Assembly: GCF_029892565.1 (NCBI RefSeq)
Contig: NZ_JARXVH010000016.1
Coordinates: forward strand, 62,001 to 126,000
Source: Streptomyces pseudovenezuelae
GTDB lineage: Bacteria; Actinomycetota; Actinomycetes; Streptomycetales; Streptomycetaceae
Direction: 5' to 3'
Length of the DNA stretch: 64,000 nt
Shown here: positions 8,650-16,721 of the stretch, piece after piece
How the letters are laid out: each line of letters opens with the position of its first letter
Position numbering within the stretch: position 1 is the stretch's first letter
Notes under the pieces: model-generated
What the model was told of the DNA's origin: nothing
The model's input: the letters and a program-made list of their open reading frames with translations, nothing else
The model's database searches: none
Translations under genes and position numbers: made by a program

Positions 8650-9518
8650 CCGGCACCATGAACGGGACACCGAAGAAGGAACTCCTGGCGGAACCCCTGC
8701 TGGTCGCCGAGGACGTGGTCGTGGAGTACCCGGCGAAGGGCTGGCGCAAGCCGCCTTTCCGGGTGCTGAAGAGGGTGTCGATCACCATCGGCGCGGGCGA
8801 GACGCTCGGGCTGGTCGGTGAGTCGGGCTCGGGCAAGACGACCCTGGGCCGAGCCGTCCTCGGACTGGTCCCGGTCGCCTCCGGCACCGTCCGCTACCGC
8901 GGCAAGGTCATCTCGGGCCTGGGCGCAAAGGAGCGCCGCGCGCTCAGCGACGCGCTCGCCGATGTGCTGCTGGGAGTGAGGGAGCCGGGTGGACGGCTGC
9001 CGACGGTCTGGCCCGCGTCCGAGCGGGGGCTGCCCGCCACCGAGCCGGTCGACGGCGTCCTCGCCTACGACGAGGGGTTGTTCATCGGCTATCGGGGCGC
9101 CGGCCGTGCCGGATGGCAGCCGCCCCGCTACGACTTCGGGCACGGACTCGGGTACACCACCTGGGACTACGTCTCGATCGACGTGCCCGGTGAGGTGCCG
9201 TCCGGCGCCGATCTCACCGTAGAAATACGGATACGGAACAGCGGAACGCGCCACGGCAAGGAGGTCGTGCAGGTCTACGCAGGCCGTCCGGACGGTACCG
9301 TCGAGCGCCCGGTCCGCTGGCTCGCCGGGTTCGCCGTAGTAGAGGCGTCGGCCGGCGAGGAGGTCGTCGCGACGGTGACGGTGGACGCACGGGCGCTGCG
9401 GCACTGGGACACCGAGTCGGGCGGCTGGGCGGTCGAGCCGGGGAGCTTCAGGCTGGCAGCGGGCCCGTCGTCGACGACCCTGCCGCTCACCGCCGACATC
9501 GCCGTAGACCGGGGGTGA
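8646..9518 (+). CDS. Chimeric ORF: ABC ATPase N-terminus fused to GH3 beta-glucosidase C-terminus
   Basis: Residues 1 to about 101 are the start of a DppF-type ATPase, with Walker A GESGSGKTTL. From about residue 102 (ALADVLLGVREPGGRLPTVW) the protein is the end of a family 3 glycoside hydrolase. That part includes YDFGHGLGYTTWDY and a C-terminal fibronectin-III-like domain (EVVQVYAGRP). The ATPase lacks its Q-loop, signature and Walker B; the GH3 part lacks the N-terminal barrel with the catalytic nucleophile. Neither function should remain. The junction, near 8940-8957, carries two copies of GCGCTC 12 bases apart and keeps the frame. It is best read as a deletion between two neighbouring operon genes. 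ATG 8646 overlaps the stop of the upstream gene. Confidence 0.85.
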   Translation: MTGTMNGTPKKELLAEPLLVAEDVVVEYPAKGWRKPPFRVLKRVSITIGAGETLGLVGESGSGKTTLGRAVLGLVPVASGTVRYRGKVISGLGAKERRALSDALADVLLGVREPGGRLPTVWPASERGLPATEPVDGVLAYDEGLFIGYRGAGRAGWQPPRYDFGHGLGYTTWDYVSIDVPGEVPSGADLTVEIRIRNSGTRHGKEVVQVYAGRPDGTVERPVRWLAGFAVVEASAGEEVVATVTVDARALRHWDTESGGWAVEPGSFRLAAGPSSTTLPLTADIAVDRG

Positions 9519-9525
9519 GCCGGAA

Positions 9526-11130
9526 ATGAGCCGTAGGCGTCCGGAGGCGGAGCCGGTCATGAGCGATTCACGGTCGGAGGCGGAAAGAGTGGCCGGCCCC
9601 TGGCGGCAGACCGAGATCGCCCTGACCGGGGCACGCGACTACGCCAACCCCTACACGGACGTCGACGTATGGGCCGAGTTCACGCACGAGTCCGGGACCG
9701 TACTGCGCCGCCCCGCCTTCTGGGACGGCGGCCGGGACTGGAAGGTCCGTTTCGCTTCCCCGGAGACGGACGGCCGCTGGACCTGGCTCAGCGGCAATTC
9801 CGTCCCGGACGAGGGACTGTCCGGGCAGAGCGGCGAACTCGTCGTCCGCCCCGCCGCGGACGACGGCGACGCCTTCCACCGGCACGGCTTCTGGCGGATG
9901 TCACCCGGCGGACGCAGCCTGGTGCACGCCGACGGGACGCCCGCGCTGTTGGTCGGCGACACGGCCTGGGCCCTGCCCTGGCGGGCCACGGAGGACCAGG
10001 TCACGAGATACGCGGACGACCGACGGGCCAAGGGCTTCAACGCGGCCCTGCTGATGAGCGTCCAGCCCGACATGGACGCGCGCGGGCCCCGCGACCGCAC
10101 CGCGGACGAGGGGTTCGACGTCGGCTTCGAAGACCTGCCCACCGGCCACGTCAATGTGCTCAGGCCGGCGTACTTCCGGTGCCTCGACCACCTGATCGGG
10201 ATCCTGCGCGACCACGGGATCGTCCCCGTACTCCAGCCGCTCTTCCACGGGTTCGGCTGGAAGGGCCTGCGGGTGGCGGGTCCGGTGGTCCCCCCGCAGG
10301 AGTACGCGCGCTACTGCCGCTATCTGGTGGCTCGCTACGGTGCCGCCCCCACCGTCTACCTGGTCGGCGCCGACGGCGGGGGCCACGAACCGCAGATCGC
10401 GGCGGGCGGCGCGGAAGTCGGCCGCTGGGACGGCTACGGCCAGCCCTGTGGCATCCACTACCGTCCGCACGCCGACAACCGCGCCCACCAGAGCGAGACT
10501 TGGCTGCACTTCCAGTGGTGCCAGACCGGCCACATGGGCGGGCACGTCCAGGAACGGGTCGCCGACATGTGGCGCAACACCCCCGCCAAGGCGGTCGCGA
10601 ACGGCGAGCCCACGTACGAGAACACCGGCCGCCCCGGCCGCGCCGCGGGCTGGTGGCAGGGACACGAGGCCTGGAGCAACCTCTGCGCCGGCGGCACGAT
10701 GGGCGTGGTGTACGGCGCGGCGAGCCTGTGGCAGTGGCGGCTGCACTCCGCCGAAGCCGGGCACGAGGAGTTCTTCCTCGCCGAAGGCGCCGACTGGCGG
10801 GAGGCACTGGACTTCGAGGGCTCGCGCCATGTCGGGCTCGTCGCCCGGATCCTTGAGGGCCTGCCACTGACGGACATGCGGCCCGACTGGCGCTCCGCCC
10901 TGGCGCCCCGGGGCCTGTCCGTCCCCGGCGTGCTGTACCTCTGTTACGCGGAGGAGGGCGGACCGCTGTTCATCACCGACCCGGCGAACGTCCCGCTCCC
11001 CTACCGGGTGGTCGACCCCCGAACCGGCGAGACCGTCCGTGAGGGGGTACGCGCCACGGCCGCGGAACCCGTGCCCGACGAGGGCGGTGCCCCACGGGTG
11101 TACATCTGCCATGACCCGAACCGGAGTTGA
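9526..11130 (+). CDS. DUF5060/DUF4038 glycoside hydrolase (apiosidase-like)
   Basis: A protein of about 534 residues in the DUF4038 group, TIM-barrel hydrolases related to GH140 apiosidases. Residues about 25-95 form the DUF5060 beta domain (GARDYANPYTDVDVWAEF). Residues about 110-430 form the barrel (HADGTPALLVGDTAWALPWR, YLVGADGGGHEP, NGEPTYENTG). The rest is a C-terminal beta domain. No signal peptide is seen, so it probably acts on imported sugar. It sits between the GH3 remnant and the rhamnosidase, suggesting a shared plant-type glycoside substrate. ATG 9559, preceded by GGAGGCGGAG, is an equally good start. Confidence 0.85.
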   Translation: MSRRRPEAEPVMSDSRSEAERVAGPWRQTEIALTGARDYANPYTDVDVWAEFTHESGTVLRRPAFWDGGRDWKVRFASPETDGRWTWLSGNSVPDEGLSGQSGELVVRPAADDGDAFHRHGFWRMSPGGRSLVHADGTPALLVGDTAWALPWRATEDQVTRYADDRRAKGFNAALLMSVQPDMDARGPRDRTADEGFDVGFEDLPTGHVNVLRPAYFRCLDHLIGILRDHGIVPVLQPLFHGFGWKGLRVAGPVVPPQEYARYCRYLVARYGAAPTVYLVGADGGGHEPQIAAGGAEVGRWDGYGQPCGIHYRPHADNRAHQSETWLHFQWCQTGHMGGHVQERVADMWRNTPAKAVANGEPTYENTGRPGRAAGWWQGHEAWSNLCAGGTMGVVYGAASLWQWRLHSAEAGHEEFFLAEGADWREALDFEGSRHVGLVARILEGLPLTDMRPDWRSALAPRGLSVPGVLYLCYAEEGGPLFITDPANVPLPYRVVDPRTGETVREGVRATAAEPVPDEGGAPRVYICHDPNRS

Positions 11131-11135
11131 TCCCC

Positions 11136-13778
11136 GTGCATGTCACGCCGCCCACCTTCGAGCACCACCGCGAGCCCCTGGGCATCGGCGAGTCCGCTCC
11201 GCGCCTCAGCTGGCGCACGGTCACCGACGCCACGGACTGGCGGCAAGCTGCCCACCAGGTGGAGATCACCGCCGCCGACGGCACGGTCCTCGCCGGCACC
11301 GGACGCGTGGAATCCGCCGATTCCGTCCTCGTCCCCTGGCCGGGGCCGCACCTCGGCTCCCGGGAACGAGTCGGCGTACGCGTACGCGTCTGGGGCGACA
11401 CCGCGGACGAGCCGTCGCCCTGGTCGAGGACCACGTACGCGGAAACCGGACTCCTGGAACCGGCCGACTGGACGGCCCGCCCCGTCACCCCGGACCACGC
11501 CCCCACCGACGAGCCGCTGCCCGTCGCACTGCTCCGCCACGACTTCACCCTCACCGGTCCCGTCGCCTCGGCCCGGCTCTACATCACCGCGTACGGCGTC
11601 TACGCAGCCGAGATCAACGGCGAGCACGTCGGCGACCACGTCCTGTCCCCCGGCTGGACCTCCTACCAACACCGGTTGCGCTACCAGACCTTCGACGTCA
11701 CCCCACTGCTACGGACCGGTGAGAACACCATCGGAGCACTGCTCGGCGAGGGTTGGTACACCGGACGCCTTGGCTTCCACGGCGGCAGACGCCACATCTA
11801 CGGTGAACACCGCGCGCTCCTCGCCCAGTTGGAGATCACGTACGCCGACGGCACGACGCGGACCGTCCGCACCGACGAACACTGGCGTACCGCGACCGGC
11901 CCGGCGCTGCGTTCGGAGATCTACGACGGTGAGGTCTACGACGCGCGGCGGGAAAGGCCGGGATGGTCCACGCCGGGACACGACACGGCCGGCTGGGCGC
12001 CCGTCCTTGAACTCCCGGCACCTCGCGCCGAGTTGGTGGCACCGACGGGTCCTCCCGTGCGGCGCACTCAGACCGTCGCCCCGGTCGCGGTCACCACGAC
12101 ACCGTCCGGGAAGACCGTCCTGGACTTCGGGCAGAACCTGGTCGGCCGACTGCGCATCCGCGTCTCGGGCGCCGCCGGCCACGAGATCACCCTGCGCCAC
12201 GCCGAGGTGCTGGAGCACGGCGAACTGTGCACCCGCCCCCTGCGGTTCGCGGCCGCAACGGACACGTACGTCCTGCGCGGCGAAGGCATGGAGACTGGCC
12301 AAGGTGTGGAGACCTACGAACCGCACTTCACCTTCCACGGCTTCAGATACGCCGAGATCGGGAACTGGCCCGGCCCGCTCGACCCCACCGACATCGAGGC
12401 GGTCGTGCTGCACACGGACATGGCCCGCACCGGCTGGTTCGAATGCTCCGACCCACTGGTCAACCAGTTGCACGAGAACGTCGTGCAGGGCATGCGCGGC
12501 AACTTCCTCGACGTCCCCACGGACTGCCCCCAGCGCGACGAACGCATGGGCTGGACCGGCGACATCCAGGTCTTCGCACCCACCGCGACCTTCCTCCACG
12601 ACTGGTCCGGCATGCTGACCGGCTGGCTGCGGGACCTGTCCGCGGAGCAGTTGGCGCGACCGGATGGCGTACCGCCCCTCGTCGTCCCCGATGTCCTGCC
12701 GGACACCTTCCCGGACGTGGGAGCCCAGGCGGTGTGGGCCGATGTCGCGGTGCTCCTGCCGTGGACGCTGTACCAGCGCTTCGGCGACCTCGACGTGCTG
12801 CGCACCCAGTACCCGAGCATGCGGGCCTGGGGCGAGGCCACGATCCGGCTCACCGCCGAGGGCGACGGACTGTGGCGCCAGGACTTCCAACTCGGCGACT
12901 GGCTCGACCCGCAGGCTCCGCCGGACCGTCCGGGCGAGTCGCGGACCGACGGCGACCTCGTCGCCAACGCGTACGTCATCCGCTCCGCGGAGGTCCTCGC
13001 CGAGGTCGCCGGCCTCCTGGACGGGGCAGGGCACTTGGACGGCAAGGGCGACGCCGCTCGTTTCCGCGCACACGCACAGGCCGTACGCGAGCGCTTCGCC
13101 GACCATTACGTCACCCCTGACGGCCTCCTGTCCTCGGACACCCAGACCGCGTACGCCCTCGCCATCGCCTTCTCGCTCCTGCCGACGGAACGTCAACGGC
13201 GGGGCGCTGCCGAACGGTTGGCGCAGATCGTGCGCCGCGCGTCCTTCCGTATCGCCACCGGTTTCACGGGCACGCCGCTGATCTGCGACGCCCTGTGCGC
13301 GGCGGGCGAGCCTCAACTCGCCTACCGCATGCTCCTGGAGAAGGGCTGCCCGTCGTGGCTGTACCCGGTGACCATGGGCGCCACCACCGTCTGGGAGCGC
13401 TGGGACTCGATGCTGCCCGACGGCACCGTCAACCCCGGCGAGATGACCTCGTTCAACCACTACGCGCTCGGCGCCGTCGCCGACTGGCTGCACCGTACGG
13501 TCGCGGGCCTCGCCGCCGCCGAACCCGGCTGGCGACGGCTGCGCATCGCCCCGGTCCCGGGTGGCGGTCTGAGGTGGGCGAGGGCGGCTCACGACACTCC
13601 GTACGGCAGGGCCGAGGCGGGTTGGCGCATCGAGGGCGACAGTGCGGGCACTCTCGTCGTGGAGACCTTGGTACCTCCGGGCATCCGGGCCGAGGTCCAA
13701 CTCCCCGACGGCAGACCCCTGTTCGAGATCGGCTCGGGACGCCACACGTTCCAATGCCCCTACGCCGACCCTGCCTGA
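11136..13778 (+). CDS. GH78 alpha-L-rhamnosidase
   Basis: An 880-residue family 78 enzyme that releases terminal alpha-L-rhamnose from glycosides. In order it has a short fibronectin-like N-domain (RLSWRT), the rhamnosidase N-domain (YGVYAAEINGEHVGDHVLSP), the jelly-roll domain (VLDFGQNLVGRLRI), and the (alpha/alpha)6 catalytic barrel containing the family hallmark VPTDCPQRDERMGWTGDIQ. A C-terminal beta domain follows. Length is typical. GTG 11136 is chosen because CCGGAG precedes it by 9 bases; the TTG at 11127 overlaps that site. There is no signal peptide. It is the last gene of the LacI-flanked operon and the best clue to its substrate. Confidence 0.92.
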   Translation: MHVTPPTFEHHREPLGIGESAPRLSWRTVTDATDWRQAAHQVEITAADGTVLAGTGRVESADSVLVPWPGPHLGSRERVGVRVRVWGDTADEPSPWSRTTYAETGLLEPADWTARPVTPDHAPTDEPLPVALLRHDFTLTGPVASARLYITAYGVYAAEINGEHVGDHVLSPGWTSYQHRLRYQTFDVTPLLRTGENTIGALLGEGWYTGRLGFHGGRRHIYGEHRALLAQLEITYADGTTRTVRTDEHWRTATGPALRSEIYDGEVYDARRERPGWSTPGHDTAGWAPVLELPAPRAELVAPTGPPVRRTQTVAPVAVTTTPSGKTVLDFGQNLVGRLRIRVSGAAGHEITLRHAEVLEHGELCTRPLRFAAATDTYVLRGEGMETGQGVETYEPHFTFHGFRYAEIGNWPGPLDPTDIEAVVLHTDMARTGWFECSDPLVNQLHENVVQGMRGNFLDVPTDCPQRDERMGWTGDIQVFAPTATFLHDWSGMLTGWLRDLSAEQLARPDGVPPLVVPDVLPDTFPDVGAQAVWADVAVLLPWTLYQRFGDLDVLRTQYPSMRAWGEATIRLTAEGDGLWRQDFQLGDWLDPQAPPDRPGESRTDGDLVANAYVIRSAEVLAEVAGLLDGAGHLDGKGDAARFRAHAQAVRERFADHYVTPDGLLSSDTQTAYALAIAFSLLPTERQRRGAAERLAQIVRRASFRIATGFTGTPLICDALCAAGEPQLAYRMLLEKGCPSWLYPVTMGATTVWERWDSMLPDGTVNPGEMTSFNHYALGAVADWLHRTVAGLAAAEPGWRRLRIAPVPGGGLRWARAAHDTPYGRAEAGWRIEGDSAGTLVVETLVPPGIRAEVQLPDGRPLFEIGSGRHTFQCPYADPA

Positions 13779-13824
13779 GCGCCCTGCCGCACAAATCGGT
13801 CGGCTACTTGTTCTCGCCCGACCA

Positions 13825-13846
13825 CCCGGCCGCACCCGCGGCCGGG
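13825..13846 (+). terminator. Hairpin after the rhamnosidase gene
   Basis: CCCGGCCGC and GCGGCCGGG form a perfect 9-base stem with loop ACCC, 47 bases after the rhamnosidase stop. There is no T-run, as is common for terminators in this group. It probably ends the operon. The surrounding gap (13779-14309) contains only this hairpin and the gene remnant at 13857. Confidence 0.55.
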
Positions 13847-13856
13847 CGGTCCGGAT

Positions 13857-14045
13857 GTGTCGGCCAGTTCCGTGGGCCGGCCGATGCTCTGGCCGGCGGA
13901 CGAGCCGTGGCCGGTGTGCGACGAGACTCACGCCGGTGTACGTGGCCGTCGCATCGCCGATATCCGTGTGGGGCGCGACGGCGAACTCAACGTCTTCGCC
14001 TGCCCGGCCGATCCCCAACACCCGCACCGCTGGAGCCTCCAGTAG
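13857..14045 (+). pseudogene. Remnant of a conserved actinobacterial hypothetical gene
   Basis: A 62-codon frame begins with VGRPMLWPADEPWPVCDETH and GRRIADIRV, then jumps to ELNVFACPADPQHPHRWSL and stops. From memory, larger Streptomyces proteins start with a GG-x2-WP-x3-PWP-x-C motif and end with an LQVFWCPFD-like motif, with well over 100 residues between. This frame would be such a gene with its middle deleted in frame. There is no clear ribosome site. It could also be a genuine small protein; I am unsure. Confidence 0.35.
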
Positions 14046-14309
14046 GCCGGCGGGTGCCTGGGATCCGGTACGGCCACGTGGAGCTCAAGGCGAGTGGGAC
14101 CGGTCGAGGGGCGTCGCTATCCACCTGACCACGGAAACGAATACCTTGGCCGGTGTGAACGTCGTCTTCGAGGGTGCCTCGAATCGGTTGGGCGAGTCCG
14201 TCATCGCCCGCGACACGGGGCTGTGTCGAGACACGCCGGCTGCCGGATCCGCTTTCGGCAAGCCGTCGACGTCCAGCGGGACCCGCTGCACGTGGCCGAG
14301 CCGGTGACG

Positions 14310-15401
14310 ATGATGACCTCACTGCAGCAAAAGGTCCAAAGCGTCCTCGACGAACTCGTCGACACCGGAGCCGAGACCGGCTTGCAGGTTGCCGTCCACC
14401 ACCGCGGCGTTCTTGTTGTCGACGCCGTCGCCGGCCTCGCCGACAGCCGGACCGGGCGCAGGGTGACCCCGGAGACCCCGTTCTTCAGCTTCTCGGCAGG
14501 CAAGGTCATGACGTCACTGATCGCTCACCTGCTCGTCAGGACCGGTGCTGTCGGATACGACACTCCAGTGGTCGACCTGTGGCCGGAGTTCGGTGCCCGC
14601 GGCAAGGAGTCGGCGACTCTTCGACACGTGCTCACACACTCGGTCGGCGTGCCGGCGATGCCTCGTGGCATCGGCCCTGCCGACCTGACCGACTGGTCGC
14701 GGGTCTGCACCGCGATCGCCGACGCCGAACCTCGGTGGCGACCCGGGACCAAGACGGGATACCACTCGTTCACCTTCGGCTTCCTCGTCGGCGAGATCGC
14801 ACGCCGGGTCACGGGCAAACCGATACGGCAACTCCTGCGCGAGTGGGTCACCGCGCCCCTGGGCATCGACGGTGACCTGTACTTCGGTGTGCCCCGAACC
14901 GACCTTGCCCGGCTGGCACGACTCGAAGACGCCGTACCGCCCCCGGTCGCCCCACCTGAGGGCGATGCCATTCTCGCGCCCTGGGAACTGCGACCGACCG
15001 CGGCCATGGGCAACAGCCACGAGACCCTGCAAGCGGACATCCCGTCGGTCGGGACCTTCACCGCGCGGGGAGCGGCTGCCATGAACGCCTCGGTCCTCGA
15101 CGGTCGGCTCATCGATTCACACCAGCTCGAGGAGTTGACGGCGGTGGCCTTCGAGGGCACCGACCAGGTCTTCGGCAACCATGCGCGGCTGGCCCTGGGT
15201 TATCCGCTCGGCCGGATCGGTACGCAGCCGGACGAGGCACCTACCACGTTCGGCTGGGTGGGTGGCGGCGGCAGCTACGTCTATGCCGACACCGCCACCG
15301 GCACCTCCTTCGCCATGACCAAGACCCGTCTCACCCCCCACTTCAACACCGCACAACGCCTCGCGGACCTGACCACAGCCGAGATCGACCCACCTGCCTG
15401 A
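14310..15401 (+). CDS. Serine hydrolase, beta-lactamase/EstB family
   Basis: A 363-residue member of the class C beta-lactamase-like (Beta-lactamase, PF00144) family, which includes esterases, peptidases and transpeptidases. The nucleophile motif SxxK is SAGK, in FFSFSAGKVMT. The Tyr of the second motif is in YHSFTFG. Near the C-terminus GWVGGGGS is likely the equivalent of the KTG strand. There is no signal peptide, so a cytoplasmic esterase is more likely than a penicillinase. The frame is open further upstream, but similarity begins near the ATG pair at 14310/14313. It is flanked by the remnant gene and by a convergent HupE-like gene. Confidence 0.82.
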   Translation: MMTSLQQKVQSVLDELVDTGAETGLQVAVHHRGVLVVDAVAGLADSRTGRRVTPETPFFSFSAGKVMTSLIAHLLVRTGAVGYDTPVVDLWPEFGARGKESATLRHVLTHSVGVPAMPRGIGPADLTDWSRVCTAIADAEPRWRPGTKTGYHSFTFGFLVGEIARRVTGKPIRQLLREWVTAPLGIDGDLYFGVPRTDLARLARLEDAVPPPVAPPEGDAILAPWELRPTAAMGNSHETLQADIPSVGTFTARGAAAMNASVLDGRLIDSHQLEELTAVAFEGTDQVFGNHARLALGYPLGRIGTQPDEAPTTFGWVGGGGSYVYADTATGTSFAMTKTRLTPHFNTAQRLADLTTAEIDPPA

Positions 15402-15542
15402 GCACCGACAGCCAGGAGGCCCTGTGCCGCAGCCTCTCGTGCTCGCGTCCGCGGAGCCCAACCAGCCGTCACCGGCCTGTGACTGCCGGATGACCTGTCG
15501 GCTGCGAGACGGAAAACACCAGGAGGGGTATGTGAGGAGAGT

Positions 15543-16721
15543 TCAAGAGTCGAAAAGCGCGCCTCCGAACGACACCCGGTCCCAGAACCAGTACAGGCTG
15601 ACCACCACGATCGGTGTGGTCAGTGCGGGCAGCACCCATCGGTGGACGGTGGTGCGGCGCAGGAGGAGCAGCAGGGGAAAGACGACGGCGATGATGCCCA
15701 ACTGCACCGCTTCGATACCGACGTTGAAGCTAAGCAGCGACAACAGCAGCTCCCAGGACCAGCTTTCGTCGATGCCGAGCGCTCCGGCGAAGCCGAGGCC
15801 ATGCACAAGGCCGAAGAGGAAGACCGTCGGCAGCCGCCAGCGTCCGCTGCCCTCGCGGTCGCGCAGGAGGATGCCGGCCAGGGCCACCACCGCGATGGAC
15901 GCGGCGATGACCGGTTCCACGACCGCCGCGGGCACGTGCACCACACCCGTCGCCGCCAGCAGGAACGTGACGCTGTGCGCGGCGGTGAAGGCGGTCGCCG
16001 TCAGGAGGACCGCGCGCAGGGTGCGGGCGCCGATGAGCAGGGACAGCAGGAAGAGGATGTGGTCCAGGCCGAATAGGAGGTGTTCGGTGCCGAGCAGGAA
16101 GAACTCCACGATCTGGTGGGACTCGTGGTGCCCGCCGGTCTCCACGGTCGGTTCGCCGGCCGTCAGCACCTGGGAGCCGCGCCGGCCGTCGAGGTCGTAG
16201 TGCACGATCGTCCGGGTGCTGTGGACGAAGCTCTCGGCGTCGGGGAACAGGGCGCTGGAGATCGCGTAAGTACCGCCGGTGCCCGGGCAGTTGTAGGCCA
16301 GCGTGAGGACGGCGAACGGTTTGGTGCCCCGGGTGCGGACGTCCGCGTCCCGCGCGAGCCGGGGCGTGCAGGGCCTGTCGTCGTGGGTGAGGGCGAAGCG
16401 TGCCGTGACGTACTCGGTCACCGCGTCGGCGTTGCTCTTGAGCTGATGCAGCTGTGCGGTGCGGCCCTTCGCCTCGTACGCCTCGGCGTACAGCCAGGCC
16501 GACTTCATCAGCAGGTCGTATTCGAGATCGAGGTCTGCCTGCACCCGGGTTCCGGCACCCCTCACCTCGACGTACGCGGTCGAGGTGAGATCGTGTGCGG
16601 CGGCCGGGGTCGGGTGGGCGAGACCTGCGGTGAGCACGGCCAGCAGAGCGGCTACGACCGTGAGGAGCGCCGCGCCCGGCCGTGAGGTGGACAGGCGCGT
16701 CGACCATGGGGGCGCCGTCAC
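15543..16721 (-). CDS. HupE/UreJ-type membrane protein
   Basis: A 392-residue exported protein. It begins at GTG 16721 with a signal segment (ALLTVVAALLAVLTAGLA) cleaved near AAA-HDL. A soluble domain of about 170 residues follows with two cysteines (PCTP and YNCPG). The C-terminal half has about six helices carrying HupE/UreJ_2 features: EFFLLGTEHLLFGLDHILF and FGLVHGLGFAGAL. The His/Glu/Asp-rich helices suggest metal (nickel or cobalt) handling, as proposed for the family; this is not proven. The start codon overlaps the stop of the metallophosphoesterase (GTGA), so the two are translationally coupled. Confidence 0.85.
   Translation of the reverse strand: MTAPPWSTRLSTSRPGAALLTVVAALLAVLTAGLAHPTPAAAHDLTSTAYVEVRGAGTRVQADLDLEYDLLMKSAWLYAEAYEAKGRTAQLHQLKSNADAVTEYVTARFALTHDDRPCTPRLARDADVRTRGTKPFAVLTLAYNCPGTGGTYAISSALFPDAESFVHSTRTIVHYDLDGRRGSQVLTAGEPTVETGGHHESHQIVEFFLLGTEHLLFGLDHILFLLSLLIGARTLRAVLLTATAFTAAHSVTFLLAATGVVHVPAAVVEPVIAASIAVVALAGILLRDREGSGRWRLPTVFLFGLVHGLGFAGALGIDESWSWELLLSLLSFNVGIEAVQLGIIAVVFPLLLLLRRTTVHRWVLPALTTPIVVVSLYWFWDRVSFGGALFDS

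Noticed and set aside
11709..14027. Minus-strand open frame opposite the rhamnosidase
   Set aside because: Shadow of a strongly conserved GH78 gene; no start signal or domain.
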